A stretch of 64,000 nucleotides of DNA. Source: Pseudoips prasinana (lineage: Eukaryota > Arthropoda > Insecta > Lepidoptera > Nolidae). Under the pieces are notes generated by a model. That model did no database searches, was not told where the DNA came from, and saw only the letters and a list, made by a program, of their open reading frames with translations. The position numbers and the translations under genes are program-made. Where the stretch lies: contig OX621240.1 in the NCBI GenBank assembly GCA_951640165.1, positions 35,902,713 to 35,966,712 on the forward strand. The letters run 5' to 3'. Positions 21,891-36,123 of this stretch are shown here, in pieces. Position 1 is the stretch's first letter; each line of letters opens with the position of its first letter.

Positions 21891-24800
21891 GGCTGCTCGA
21901 CATTGCGCTAACCTTTTATTTTATTGAACAGTGAAGGTAGTTTAACCCACGTAACCGACCCTAAATTACAACGTAAACCAAAAACGTCTAAAAATAAAAT
22001 TGGAAATGTTAAGGTGTAACAAAAATTCACGATTATAAATTTCATAATTTGATTTAAAATTTATGGTAAAAGCTTAGTATTTACACGTCAGTTAACTACT
22101 TTGTATAATTTAGACACTATTGGAGAAATTTTATTATTTAACTTTGCCAAATGAATGCTATTGATCTTTAAAAGTACACTATTGTGTAATATAGCTATAA
22201 TAAGAGCGTCTGTGGTCATTTTACAATTTATTTATTATCAAATTCTACATATTTTTATAATAAAGTACCAAAACGATTGATTTAAGTTAATTTGTTTACG
22301 CCACACGTCTTCTGATATTACCTTCTTTAAAGTTTTAATCATTTACTAAAAGATATCAGCTCGTAGAAAATAATTTCACTTTCATACAAACTAAATATTA
22401 AAATATTCATTCGACATTGCGCTAACAGTGTGCTATATATACTACATATACCTATATATATATACAATATGTACCCATAAACAAAATACCCACTTCTCTA
22501 AATTTATTAAAACCTAAACTGAAGTTCTACGAGCAACCATAATTCATTCGTAACTTTTACTAAACAAATATAAATAAATTAATTAATAGAGTTTTTATTA
22601 GAATAAAATTATTTCTTTGCTTTTTAAATCGGCAAACGTTTGTCGTCAGGACTAGCGACATCTATCGATTTTCTTCAAGACTATTTCATAAATTAAAATA
22701 CTAACGACTATTAGTTCCTAATGATTACAGAGATGGAGTTACAAATGTTTGAGAGTTCCTACTCATGAATAAACGATAGATTATAAAATCAAAGCGAGTA
22801 ATAAGGTGGAAATAAATAAAATGAATGAAATTTTATTATAACATAAACCGAAGTTCTACTAGTAACGACTCGGGCGCATTGTTTGGCGTTATGAAATTCT
22901 CTTATTAGTTCCTAATAATTCCAAAGATGGAGTTATTTTAAACAAATGATTGGGAATTTTGCTCAGGGATGAAATGATTAATAAGATCAAAGCGAGCAAT
23001 AAAGTGGAAATAAATAAAATGATTTGAATCCTACTATAAGTAACGTGACATGACCTATGTTTAGTTACAGTTGCCCCTTCAATTTTACGAAAATAAAACC
23101 ATAACGTGGTTTGATTAGAGGAAAATTGACCATATGATTTAAATTATTTTATTATTCTAGTTTGTGCGAGCTTAAATTTAGAAGCGTTTTTTTTTTAGTG
23201 TCGTGTGTGTAAAATTTAGACCAAACTATCGATCAGTCTCCCCAAAGTAGTAGCGGTTCCATCAATTCCGCTTATGCATATCCAAAAGCTTTTCTGCAAA
23301 TTTGCTTGAGATTGCGCAAGGGGTATAACCTTGTGGGGGAAATACTACTCTAGCCGTACGAGATACACTACTCCGCTTCCCGAACATCAGTCGTTTCACG
23401 TGAGCATTGTAACTTGTCCCTCACAATCAAAATGTTTACAGAATATAAACTCAGAGATTCACATAGCAGCAAAAAAGACTTCCCCAGACTCCCAATTAGA
23501 GTTGATCTAATCCACAGATTTGGTGTAGGTAGAGTGTCTGTCGAATAAGTGATAGCTTCTTGTGGAGTATGACCTTTCATGAGTTCAGCTCTGCTGATAT
23601 AATATTTTGTCTTCGGGATTATTTCTCCTCAGACTTATCTAACCTAACACCAATATACATCATAAAAGGCCAATTGATGTAGTGATATTTCCAAAATCAA
23701 GCCCTAACAAACCCTTTCCTTTTCTCCAGATTTGGCTCCATTTAAGGCCCTCTCATACATGCACATTTTGTGTTTTATTCTACGCTTTAGCTTACGCAAC
23801 ATACGCATGTACATTATTATAAATATTCTCATTTTACGCCTTGTGTAATCTTAACACAATATATGCATTTAACGCTTTGCATATTCATTCATCTCTCAAT
23901 ATTCTACTTACCAAACTACCTTGCACTTTGCCAATTCTTCTTAAGCAAGGGAAGACGAATAATATTTGAATTATAACAAACCCTCCCATTATTTTATATA
24001 GATATGTCACATCAACTCAACCCAAATTAAAATAAATTAAAAAAAATAATCTCAAAATATTCAACCCTTTTATTGCCTCTATTTAAATAAATTGCTCGGC
24101 TCAATATATGGCCTATCTTAAATCTTATTTATCTTCTAAACAATTTAAATTAATTCTAAAAACCACAGAATTCTGAAAGTGTTTATTTGTAATATTTATT
24201 TATTTAAAAATATATTTTAATTATTAGTTCCATATTCCTATAAAAGCGTTCTACTGCAAACGGAAATACCTAAAATGCATATTTCATAAAAGAGACAAAT
24301 ACTGTGATATATCATATCCTAGTCCTGATTGTTCTACAGCTATAAAGAATTGTAATGAAATAATAACGTACTTTCCAACCTATCTTATTTAACACTAATT
24401 ATTTATTGTTGATGATATGAAAAAGTCGAGAAATCAAATGATTTACACTATAGTTTCTTTACTCCAAATTTTAATATAAAAATTATAATTAGACATTGTT
24501 TGTATGAACCTGTTGATGATTTTTTTGACTGTACTAATAATATTAAACATTATCCTATTTTAATTTATTTCCTTTCTATTAAATTTGTTGTTACTACTCC
24601 CTATTTATTGTGTATTATTTCATTCACTACTAAAACAATATTTTATCTACTAGATTTCTATTCTTTATGGTTATTGTGTAATAGATATTCTTGCATAGCA
24701 AAGAACATGATATCCATATTAACAATAATTATGTAACATTAGTATTTTTACTACTGCTTAAGATGCTTGCCCCTAATACTATACAAATTCTTATATTTTT

Positions 24801-27800
24801 GCGATTCTACTAAATACCAATAACTAATACTATTTCTATTAAGTGAGAGGAAATTTAAATAAGTCTAAATAAACAACTATATAAAACCAATTAAAGGCTT
24901 TTAATTGTATTTATCAATATCCAAATTTTAAGAGATTTCTACAAAAAATAACTTGAAAGATATTTTATCTAATTTTCCTACTGTTATAAGCACGTTACCA
25001 CTATAAATAACTATATATTATAATAATAAAATATTATAGCTATTAAAGTAATCGACATTTTTTTTTTGTTAATAGTGGCACAATAAATTAAACGTCTGTC
25101 TCGAAACAAACGTAATGTAAACATTACAAAGTTCTCGCATTGCAGTAAACTGAAGTCTACCGCTATTTATTATGCAAATAATAAATGTATCAAAAATATT
25201 AGTAAAACGATACTTTACTAGTGAAATAAAATACCTACTAATAAATATAGTCTATTAAGAAGAAGAAGAGCTCCGACTACAAGAAGAACCTACGTTAGTA
25301 TGAATAATTTATTAAAATATAATATTATTCAAATTCTAAGATTTTCTCCTTTTAACATCCGTTCTCACGGCAACAAATTTGGCAGCTAATGCAAGCTGCA
25401 CAATTTTACATAAGAGATCAATCAACCAATCCCCAACACTCACAACAATCCAACCCATCAAAATAAAAAGTTTATAAATTAACTTAATAAATTAAACTTT
25501 ACCAAATAAAATTAATTAGTTAAGTTACTAAATAAAATAAATTAATTAAATTGCTAAAACCTGGTCAAAATTATAATATTTTTTTTTTCCAAATAAATGA
25601 TTAAGATCTTACTAAATCAAATAAATTAAATTACTAAATGAAATAAATAAATTATGTTATTGAATACTGGTCACGGCAACACTAAATTTGTAACAACCCA
25701 CCTAATAAAAAAACCCCTCAAACGCTATAGACATAAAAAATCTAAAAGGAATACATTAATTAATAACACACATTAATTAATAACCTTAACGTCGATAACC
25801 TAAGCATAAATGTATTGTATTAACTTGAACTATATTGGATTGGATTGCATTAGATTGTATCGGAGACTTAATCAATTGAAATCATATACTTGGACCCGTG
25901 ATTCGTCTAGTGATCAGTAATACGTCATGGCCGATAATAACCCCAGTTCTATTAAAAGGAGAAAAGGATTCCTATTTATAAACTACACTAACTAGTAGAA
26001 CATAATTCCAAATAATAGTTAATATTTGACAATATCCTATAGTAAAATCTAAATAAGGATTAATCATACAATTTTTCAAACATAGAAATAGGTAACGATA
26101 TACGATGATGTTGTGAATGTCCTTTATATTATTCCTACAGTCAAAATTGATGCAGCAAACTAGCCTACTGTCAGTTTATGTAATAGATATATAATAATCA
26201 AGTTACACGAGTACCTAAAGTACGACGAGTACCACGAGAGCAAGTCATGTCAGTATATAATTACAAAATAAATCCATAGATACAGTGTATATGTATAAGC
26301 TGTGAGAACGTGAACAGAAAAGTCTGTTCAACATAAAAGTTTGTAAGTTTATCATTTAAGTTTAATGTATTCCGGCTCGAGCTACATGTGTTTACCGGCT
26401 CGAGAGTTACAGCCCCGCCGTGTCGCTGAAACCAATTGGACTCATCCACCATACTTGGGCATCCATCTTCCGGACTAGACCGCTGATGGTCTTAATATGG
26501 GACTCATCAAAAATAAACTCAGCATCGATAAATATGGGACAAGAGGGCATTCTCTTTTTTCAACTCTAACAGTCAGTCATTATCAGTAGTCAATTGTCCT
26601 TCGACCTACGTGGCATAAACCTCCTACATGTCATCTAGCAATACTAAAATGATATGTATTAATACTTTTGTCTCCTACTGTACATCTAAATTTCAATATA
26701 ATTTCATGGTATAATGTTGTCAAGTATGTATGAGCAATTCCTTGAATATACTGTTAATTATCTCACATGTAAGAAACTCTCCTTAAATCATTGCAGTCGG
26801 CGGTGGGTATTTGAAGCGGACATACTTCAATAGTATTGTAATATCTTAATATCTTAAATACTGGACCAATAACTGGGCTATCCCATGTCAACAGCAACGA
26901 CGAAACACCGTAGTGCAAGAACAAGCTTTCCACTTGTCTTAAATCTCGAACATATCTCGAACAAATCTCGAACAACAATTGCATATTCACACGGTCTCCG
27001 AAGATAAGATCCCACCTGTTTCACAAAGTGGTCACTTTATTTGCCATGCTCTAGGCGAGACACATGATGAAATATACAACTGCTTCTGCAGCCATATCAG
27101 GATATTAATTTGTAACTGGAACTTTGCTCCGCCATAGGTCACCCAGCCATCAGCTTATCAAACATAAGTAATGTTTAACAATTACTTTTAAATGAACTCC
27201 AACAAAGTTATTTTCAATCAAAACATTATCAGCTTCAAACACCACCGCCAAAATGATAATTATTTGGTTACTCGTACCTCCAACAACGCGCCATACAATT
27301 CCCACTAAAGGAACTCTGAAGTAAAAATCAACAATTGATTTTCAAATATCTACTACCTAATATTGTACCTAGTTCTACCTAGCCCTATATTCCCTATTAT
27401 TTAAAATGTAATACTGCAAGAAAATCTATTAGTATGTACGATTAATTTCTCTAATACCTACCATAATTTCTTCAAACATTTATATAAATTCTCCTTAGTT
27501 TATTATAACCATCAGCTCGCATTCGAAACTGACACACTTCGATCATATTACAAATTCTAAATATCACATTAAATACTGAACTAATAACTGGGGTATTCCA
27601 CGCCAACAGCAACGACGAAACACCGTAGACATAATCTCCTGATAAATATCTCGAAGAAATCTCCAACAACAATTCGTACATTCACACGGTCTCCGAAGAT
27701 AAGATTCCACCTGTTTCACAGAGTGGTCACTTTAGTTGCCATGCTCTAGGCGAGACACATGAAGAAGTGCACAACTGCTTCCGTAGCCATTATCAGGAAA

Positions 27801-28327
27801 TTATTTTATAACTGGAACCTTGCTCCAACATGGATCACCCAGCCATCAGATCATTAAAAATAAGTAATATTCAATAATTACGTTCAAATTAACTCCAAAA
27901 CTGATATAAATCAAAATATTGTCAGCATCAAACACATTACTGCGAAAACGATAATTATTTAGTGTCTGCTCCTACCTACAATAATGTGGCGCCACACAGT
28001 TTTAAACAAAGGAATTTCTAAATAAGAATTAACACGTTGATTTTCGAATACCTACATGTCACGTCTTAGTATGAAGTGATTATTTCCCGATTATCCTACC
28101 TAATATTGTACCGGATCCTACCTAGCCGTAGAAATCACAGTAATTAAAAAGGTTAATACGTGTATGTGACCTAACTTGCCCCCACATTCATAGAATGCTA
28201 AATAAACCGTTCAAACTATTTAACCGTCAAAAGGCGCATATTGTCACCATAATATTTGAATATAACACACGTTGGGCGTATTTTCAACAACCAATATGTT
28301 GTATAATAATATAATAATATGTTGGTA

Positions 28328-28501
28328 CAACGTCACACGCACCCATATAGATAGACAAACACTCAAACACATAGAAAACATCCACGACTCAGAAACAAAC
28401 ACCCGCGCTCAACACACAAATACCTGCACCCACCGGGACTCGAACCCAGGACCACCAGCCTCGCAGGCAGGAGCCCCATCAACCAGGCCACGGCGATCGT
28501 C
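28328..28501 (-). mobile_element. SINE family A, A-to-G substituted copy (unit copy 2)
   Basis: Same insertion carried by the tandem duplication. Confidence 0.85.
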
Positions 28502-28625
28502 CGACCAAAAAGTATAAATCACACAAAACAACACGTGTTATGAATTTCACAGATGTCAAAAGTTCTTCAGTGCAGCATTAGACCATCAGGTGCCTTTTAA
28601 ATAATATAATAAAAGTACTTACAGG

Positions 28626-29006
28626 TTTCTTCTCATAAAATAAAGATTCACCACTCACACTCGACACGAGGTACTTTTACTTTAGAGTTTACTTTAAATT
28701 TACTCTAATACAAACTGGTGAATTCTTCTCAATACAAAATCGCCCATGCCGTCTCCTTATTTACAAAGAGAAAGCACGATCAACATCGCCTCGAAAAGAA
28801 CAAACCAATTATCTTCATATGTTAATATTCCGTATTTTCTCGAAAGAACTCAAAGACTCGACCGGCAGCAAGACAGCCTAACAATCAGAGCCCGTACTCT
28901 CTTCACTGTTAAATAAAAACTTCTTCCACGTTCACTGATACAGCAAAACTATTCTTCAACGATAAACACGAACTGCCCCGAAGCTCCGAAATGTATCCTT
29001 TATATA
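28626..29006 (-). promoter_or_regulatory. Candidate promoter and leader exon (copy 2)
   Basis: Same layout as copy 1: TATATAAA at 29006-28999, initiator A at 28974, identical leader and GTAAGT donor. Confidence 0.38.
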
Positions 29007-32000
29007 GGCTGCTCGACATTGCGCTAACCTTTTATTTTATTGAACAGTGAAGGTAGTTTAACCCACGTAACCGACCCTAAATTACAACGTATAACCAAAA
29101 ACGTCTAAAAATAAAATTGGAAATGTTAAGGTGTAACAAAAATTCACGATTATAAATTTCATAATTTGATTTAAAATTTATGGTAAAAGCTTAGTATTTA
29201 CACGTCAGTTAACTACTTTGTATAATTTAGACACTATTGGAGAAATTTTATTATTTAACTTTGCCAAATGAATGCTATTGATCTTTAAAAGTACACTATT
29301 GTGTAATATAGCTATAATAAGAGCGTCTGTGGTCATTTTACAATTTATTTATTATCAAATTCTACATATTTTTATAATAAAGTACCAAAACGATTGATTT
29401 AAGTTAATTTGTTTACGCCACACGTCTTCTGATATTACCTTCTTTAAAGTTTTAATCATTTACTAAAAGATATCAGCTCGTAGAAAATAATTTCACTTTC
29501 ATACAAACTAAATATTAAAATATTCATTCGACATTGCGCTAACAGTGTGCTATATATACTACATATACCTATATATATATACAATATGTACCCATAAACA
29601 AAATACCCACTTCTCTAAATTTATTAAAACCTAAACTGAAGTTCTACGAGCAACCATAATTCATTCGTGACTTTTACTAAACAAATATAAATTAATTAAT
29701 TAATAGAGTTTTTATTAGAATAAAATTATTTCTTTGCTTTTTAAATCGGCAAACGTTTGTCGTCAGGACTAGCGACATCTATCGATTTTCTTCAAGACTA
29801 TTTCATAAATTAAAATACTAACGACTATTAGTTCCTAATGATTACAGAGATGGAGTTACAAATGTTTGAGAGTTCCTACTCATGAATAAACGATAGATTA
29901 TAAAATCAAAGCGAGTAATAAGGTGGAAATAAATAAAATGAATGAAACTTTATTATAACATAAACCGAAGTTCTACTAGTAACGACTCGGGCGCATTGTT
30001 TGGCGTTATGAAATTCTCTTATTAGTTCCTAATAATTCCAAAGATGGAGTTATTTTAAACAAATGATTGGGAATTTTGCTCAGGGATGAAATGATTAATA
30101 AGATCAAAGCGAGCAATAAAGTGGAAATAAATAAAATGATTTGAATCCTACTATAAGTAACGTGACATGACCTATGTTTAGTTACAGTTGCCCCTTCAAT
30201 TTTACGAAAATAAAACCATAACGTGGTTTGATTAGAGGAAAATTGACCATATGATTTAAATTATTTTATTATTCTAGTTTGTGCGAGCTTAAATTTAGAA
30301 GCGTTTTTTTTTTAGTGTCGTGTGTGTAAAATTTAGACCAAACTATCGATCAGTCTCCCCAAAGTAGTAGCGGTTCCATCAATTCCGCTTATGCATATCC
30401 AAAAGCTTTTCTGCAAATTTGCTTGAGATTGCGCAAGGGGTATAACCTTGTGGGGGAAATACTACTCTAGCCGTACGAGATACACTACTCCGCTTCCCGA
30501 ACATCAGTCGTTTCACGTGAGCATTGTAACTTGTCCCTCACAATCAAAATGTTTACAGAATATAAACTCAGAGATTCACATAGCAGCAAAAAAGACTTCC
30601 CCAGACTCCCAATTAGAGTTGATCTAATTCACAGATTTGGTGTAGGTAGAGTGTCTGTCGAATAAGTGATAGCTTCTTGTGGAGTATGACCTTTCATGAG
30701 TTCAGCTCTGCTGATATAATATTTTGTCTTCGGGATTATTTCTCCTCAGACTTATCTAACCTAACACCAATATACATCATAAAAGGCCAATTGATGTAGT
30801 GATATTTCCAAAATCAAGCCCTAACAAACCCTTTCCTTTTCTCCAGATTTGGCTCCATTTAAGGCCCTCTCATACATGCACATTTTGTGTTTTATTCTAC
30901 GCTTTAGCTTACGCAACATACGCATGTACATTATTATAAATATTCTCATTTTACGCCTTGTGTAATCTTAACACAATATATGCATTTAACGCTTTGCATA
31001 TTCATTCATCTCTCAATATTCTACTTACCAAACTACCTTGCACTTTGCCAATTCTTCTTAAGCAAGGGAAGACGAATAATATTTGAATTATAACAAACCC
31101 TCCCATTATTTTATATAGATATGTCACATCAACTCAACCCAAATTAAAATAAATTAAAAAAAATAATCTCAAAATATTCAACCCTTTTATTGCCTCTATT
31201 TAAATAAATTGCTCGGCTCAATATATGGCCTATCTTAAATCTTATTTATCTTCTAAACAATTTAAATTAATTCTAAAAACCACAGAATTCTGAAAGTGTT
31301 TATTTGTAATATTTATTTATTTAAAAATATATTTTAATTATTAGTTCCATATTCCTATAAAAGCGTTCTACTGCAAACGGAAATACCTAAAATGCATATT
31401 TCATAAAAGAGACAAATACTGTGATATATCATATCCTAGTCCTGATTGTTCTACAGCTATAAAGAATTGTAATGAAATAATAACGTACTTTCCAACCTAT
31501 CTTATTTAACACTAATTATTTATTGTTGATGATATGAAAAAGTCGAGAAATCAAATGATTTACACTATAGTTTCTTTACTCCAAATTTTAATATAAAAAT
31601 TATAATTAGACATTGTTTGTATGAACCTGTTGATGATTTTTTTGACTGTACTAATAATATTAAACATTATCCTATTTTAATTTATTTCCTTTCTATTAAA
31701 TTTGTTGTTACTACTCCCTATTTATTGTGTATTATTTCATTCACTACTAAAACAATATTTTATCTACTAGATTTCTATTCTTTATGGTTATTGTGTAATA
31801 GATATTCTTGCATAGCAAAGAACATGATATCCATATTAACAATAATTATGTAACATTAGTATTTTTACTACTGCTTAAGATGCTTGCCCCTAATACTATA
31901 CAAATTCTTATATTTTTGCGATTCTACTAAATACCAATAACTAATACTATTTCTATTAAGTGAGAGGAAATTTAAATAAGTCTAAATAAACAACTATATA

Positions 32001-35000
32001 AAACCAATTAAAGGCTTTTAATTGTATTTATCAATATCCAAATTTTAAGAGATTTCTACAAAAAATAACTTGAAAGATATTTTATCTAATTTTCCTACTG
32101 TTATAAGCACGTTACCACTATAAATAACTATATATTATAATAATAAAATATTATAGCTATTAAAGTAATCGACATTTTTTTTTTGTTAATAGTGGCACAA
32201 TAAATTAAACGTCTGTCTCGAAACAAACGTAATGTAAACATTACAAAGTTCTCGCATTGCAGTAAACTGAAGTCTACCGCTATTTATTATGCAAATAATA
32301 AATGTATCAAAAATATTAGTAAAACGATACTTTACTAGTGAAATAAAATACCTACTAATAAATATAGTCTATTAAGAAGAAGAAGAGCTCCGACTACAAG
32401 AAGAACCTACGTTAGTATGAATAATTTATTAAAATATAATATTATTCAAATTCTAAGATTTTCTCCTTTTAACATCCGTTCTCACGGCAACAAATTTGGC
32501 AGCTAATGCAAGCTGCACAATTTTACATAAGAGATCAATCAACCAATCCCCAACACTCACAACAATCCAACCCATCAAAATAAAAAGTTTATAAATTAAC
32601 TTAATAAATTAAACTTTACCAAATAAAATTAATTAGTTAAGTTACTAAATAAAATAAATTAATTAAATTGCTAAAACCTGGTCAAAATTATAATATTTTT
32701 TTTTTCCAAATAAATGATTAAGATCTTACTAAATCAAATAAATTAAATTACTAAATGAAATAAATAAATTATGTTATTGAATACTGGTCACGGCAACACT
32801 AAATTTGTAACAACCCACCTAATAAAAAAACCCCTCAAACGCTATAGACATAAAAAATCTAAAAGGAATACATTAATTAATAACACACATTAATTAATAA
32901 CCTTAACGTCGATAACCTAAGCATAAATGTATTGTATTAACTTGAACTATATTGGATTGGATTGCATTAGATTGTATCGGAGACTTAATCAATTGAAATC
33001 ATATACTTGGACCCGTGATTCGTCTAGTGATCAGTAATACGTCATGGCCGATAATAACCCCAGTTCTATTAAAAGGAGAAAAGGATTCCTATTTATAAAC
33101 TACACTAACTAGTAGAACATAATTCCAAATAATAGTTAATATTTGACAATATCCTATAGTAAAATCTAAATAAGGATTAATCATACAATTTTTCAAACAT
33201 AGAAATAGGTAACGATATACGATGATGTTGTGAATGTCCTTTATATTATTCCTACAGTCAAAATTGATGCAGCAAACTAGCCTACTGTCAGTTTATGTAA
33301 TAGATATATAATAATCAAGTTACACGAGTACCTAAAGTACGACGAGTACCACGAGAGCAAGTCATGTCAGTATATAATTACAAAATAAATCCATAGATAC
33401 AGTGTATATGTATAAGCTGTGAGAACGTGAACAGAAAAGTCTGTTCAACATAAAAGTTTGTAAGTTTATCATTTAAGTTTAATGTATTCCGGCTCGAGCT
33501 ACATGTGTTTACCGGCTCGAGAGTTACAGCCCCGCCGTGTCGCTGAAACCAATTGGACTCATCCACCATACTTGGGCATCCATCTTCCGGACTAGACCGC
33601 TGATGGTCTTAATATGGGACTCATCAAAAATAAACTCAGCATCGATAAATATGGGACAAGAGGGCATTCTCTTTTTTCAACTCTAACAGTCAGTCATTAT
33701 CAGTAGTCAATTGTCCTTCGACCTACGTGGCATAAACCTCCTACATGTCATCTAGCAATACTAAAATGATATGTATTAATACTTTTGTCTCCTACTGTAC
33801 ATCTAAATTTCAATATAATTTCATGGTATAATGTTGTCAAGTATGTATGAGCAATTCCTTGAATATACTGTTAATTATCTCACATGTAAGAAACTCTCCT
33901 TAAATCATTGCAGTCGGCGGTGGGTATTTGAAGCGGACATACTTCAATAGTATTGTAATATCTTAATATCTTAAATACTGGACCAATAACTGGGCTATCC
34001 CATGTCAACAGCAACGACGAAACACCGTAGTGCAAGAACAAGCTTTCCACTTGTCTTAAATCTCGAACATATCTCGAACAAATCTCGAACAACAATTGCA
34101 TATTCACACGGTCTCCGAAGATAAGATCCCACCTGTTTCACAAAGTGGTCACTTTATTTGCCATGCTCTAGGCGAGACACATGATGAAATATACAACTGC
34201 TTCTGCAGCCATATCAGGATATTAATTTGTAACTGGAACTTTGCTCCGCCATAGGTCACCCAGCCATCAGCTTATCAAACATAAGTAATGTTTAACAATT
34301 ACTTTTAAATGAACTCCAACAAAGTTATTTTCAATCAAAACATTATCAGCTTCAAACACCACCGCCAAAATGATAATTATTTGGTTACTCGTACCTCCAA
34401 CAACGCGCCATACAATTCCCACTAAAGGAACTCTGAAGTAAAAATCAACAATTGATTTTCAAATATCTACTACCTAATATTGTACCTAGTTCTACCTAGC
34501 CCTATATTCCCTATTATTTAAAATGTAATACTGCAAGAAAATCTATTAGTATGTACGATTAATTTCTCTAATACCTACCATAATTTCTTCAAACATTTAT
34601 ATAAATTCTCCTTAGTTTATTATAACCATCAGCTCGCATTCGAAACTGACACACTTCGATCATATTACAAATTCTAAATATCACATTAAATACTGAACTA
34701 ATAACTGGGGTATTCCACGCCAACAGCAACGACGAAACACCGTAGACATAATCTCCTGATAAATATCTCGAAGAAATCTCCAACAACAATTCGTACATTC
34801 ACACGGTCTCCGAAGATAAGATTCCACCTGTTTCACAGAGTGGTCACTTTAGTTGCCATGCTCTAGGCGAGACACATGAAGAAGTGCACAACTGCTTCCG
34901 TAGCCATTATCAGGAAATTATTTTATAACTGGAACCTTGCTCCAACATGGATCACCCAGCCATCAGATCATTAAAAATAAGTAATATTCAATAATTACGT

Positions 35001-35444
35001 TCAAATTAACTCCAAAACTGATATAAATCAAAATATTGTCAGCACCAAACACATTACTGCGAAAACGATAATTATTTAGTGTCTGCTCCTACCTACAATA
35101 ATGTGGCGCCACACAGTTTTAAACAAAGGAATTTCTAAATAAGAATTAACACGTTGATTTTCGAATACCTACATGTCACGTCTTAGTATGAAGTGATTAT
35201 TTCCCGATTATCCTACCTAATATTGTACCGGATCCTACCTAGCCGTAGAAATCACAGTAATTAAAAAGGTTAATACGTGTATGTGACCTAACTTGCCCCC
35301 ACATTCATAGAATGCTAAATAAACCGTTCAAACTATTTAACCGTCAAAAGGCGCATATTGTCACCATAATATTTGAATATAACACACGTTGGGCGTATTT
35401 TCAACAACCAATATGTTGTATAATAATATAATAATATGTTGGTA

Positions 35445-35618
35445 CAACGTCACACGCACCCATATAGATAGACAAACACTCAAACACATAGAAAACATCC
35501 ACGACTCAGAAACAAACACCCGCGCTCAACACACAAATACCTGCACCCACCGGGACTCGAACCCAGGACCACCAGCCTCGCAGGCAGGAGCCCCATCAAC
35601 CAGGCCACGGCGATCGTC
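35445..35618 (-). mobile_element. SINE family A, A-to-G substituted copy (unit copy 3)
   Basis: Same insertion carried by the tandem duplication. Confidence 0.85.
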
Positions 35619-35742
35619 CGACCAAAAAGTATAAATCACACAAAACAACACGTGTTATGAATTTCACAGATGTCAAAAGTTCTTCAGTGCAGCATTAGAC
35701 CATCAGGTGCCTTTTAAATAATATAATAAAAGTACTTACAGG

Positions 35743-36123
35743 TTTCTTCTCATAAAATAAAGATTCACCACTCACACTCGACACGAGGTACTTTTACTTT
35801 AGAGTTTACTTTAAATTTACTCTAATACAAACTGGTGAATTCTTCTCAATACAAAATCGCCCATGCCGTCTCCTTATTTACAAAGAGAAAGCACGATCAA
35901 CATCGCCTCGAAAAGAACAAACCAATTATCTTCATATGTTAATATTCCGTATTTTCTCGAAAGAACTCAAAGACTCGACCGGCAGCAAGACAGCCTAACA
36001 ATCAGAGCCCGTACTCTCTTCACTGTTAAATAAAAACTTCTTCCACGTTCACTGATACAGCAAAACTATTCTTCAACGATAAACACGAACTGCCCCGAAG
36101 CTCCGAAATGTATCCTTTATATA
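35743..36123 (-). promoter_or_regulatory. Candidate promoter and leader exon (copy 3)
   Basis: Same layout: TATATAAA at 36123-36116, initiator A at 36091, same leader and donor. This copy is closest to P450 exon 2. Confidence 0.38.

Larger units (their letters stand above)
18575..25690. repeat. 7.1-kb tandem unit, copy 1
   Basis: 7116 bp, starting TAACAACCCACCTAATAAAA. About 70 percent AT by eye, with no open reading frame above 90 codons and no family I recognise. It holds internal direct duplications (about 19640-20050 against 20350-20760, sharing CACGGTCTCCGAAGATAAGA; and about 22510-22840 against 22845-23040), a family A SINE (21211-21385), and a TATA/initiator pair with a splice donor. 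Copy 1 differs from copies 2 and 3 by scattered single bases (for example 19737, an extra C near 21285, a missing C near 20936). Confidence 0.95.
25691..32807. repeat. 7.1-kb tandem unit, copy 2
   Basis: 7117 bp, nearly identical to copy 1. It shares with copy 3 the variants that distinguish them from copy 1, so copies 2 and 3 are the youngest pair. The junction with copy 1 reads AAATTTG|TAACAACC, and the left border of copy 1 reads TATTG|TAACAACC, so TTG microhomology sits at the breakpoint. Confidence 0.95.

Noticed and set aside
24500..24736. 78-codon frame repeated in the tandem units
   Set aside because: AT-driven, hydrophobic low-complexity composition; repeated only because the whole unit is duplicated.
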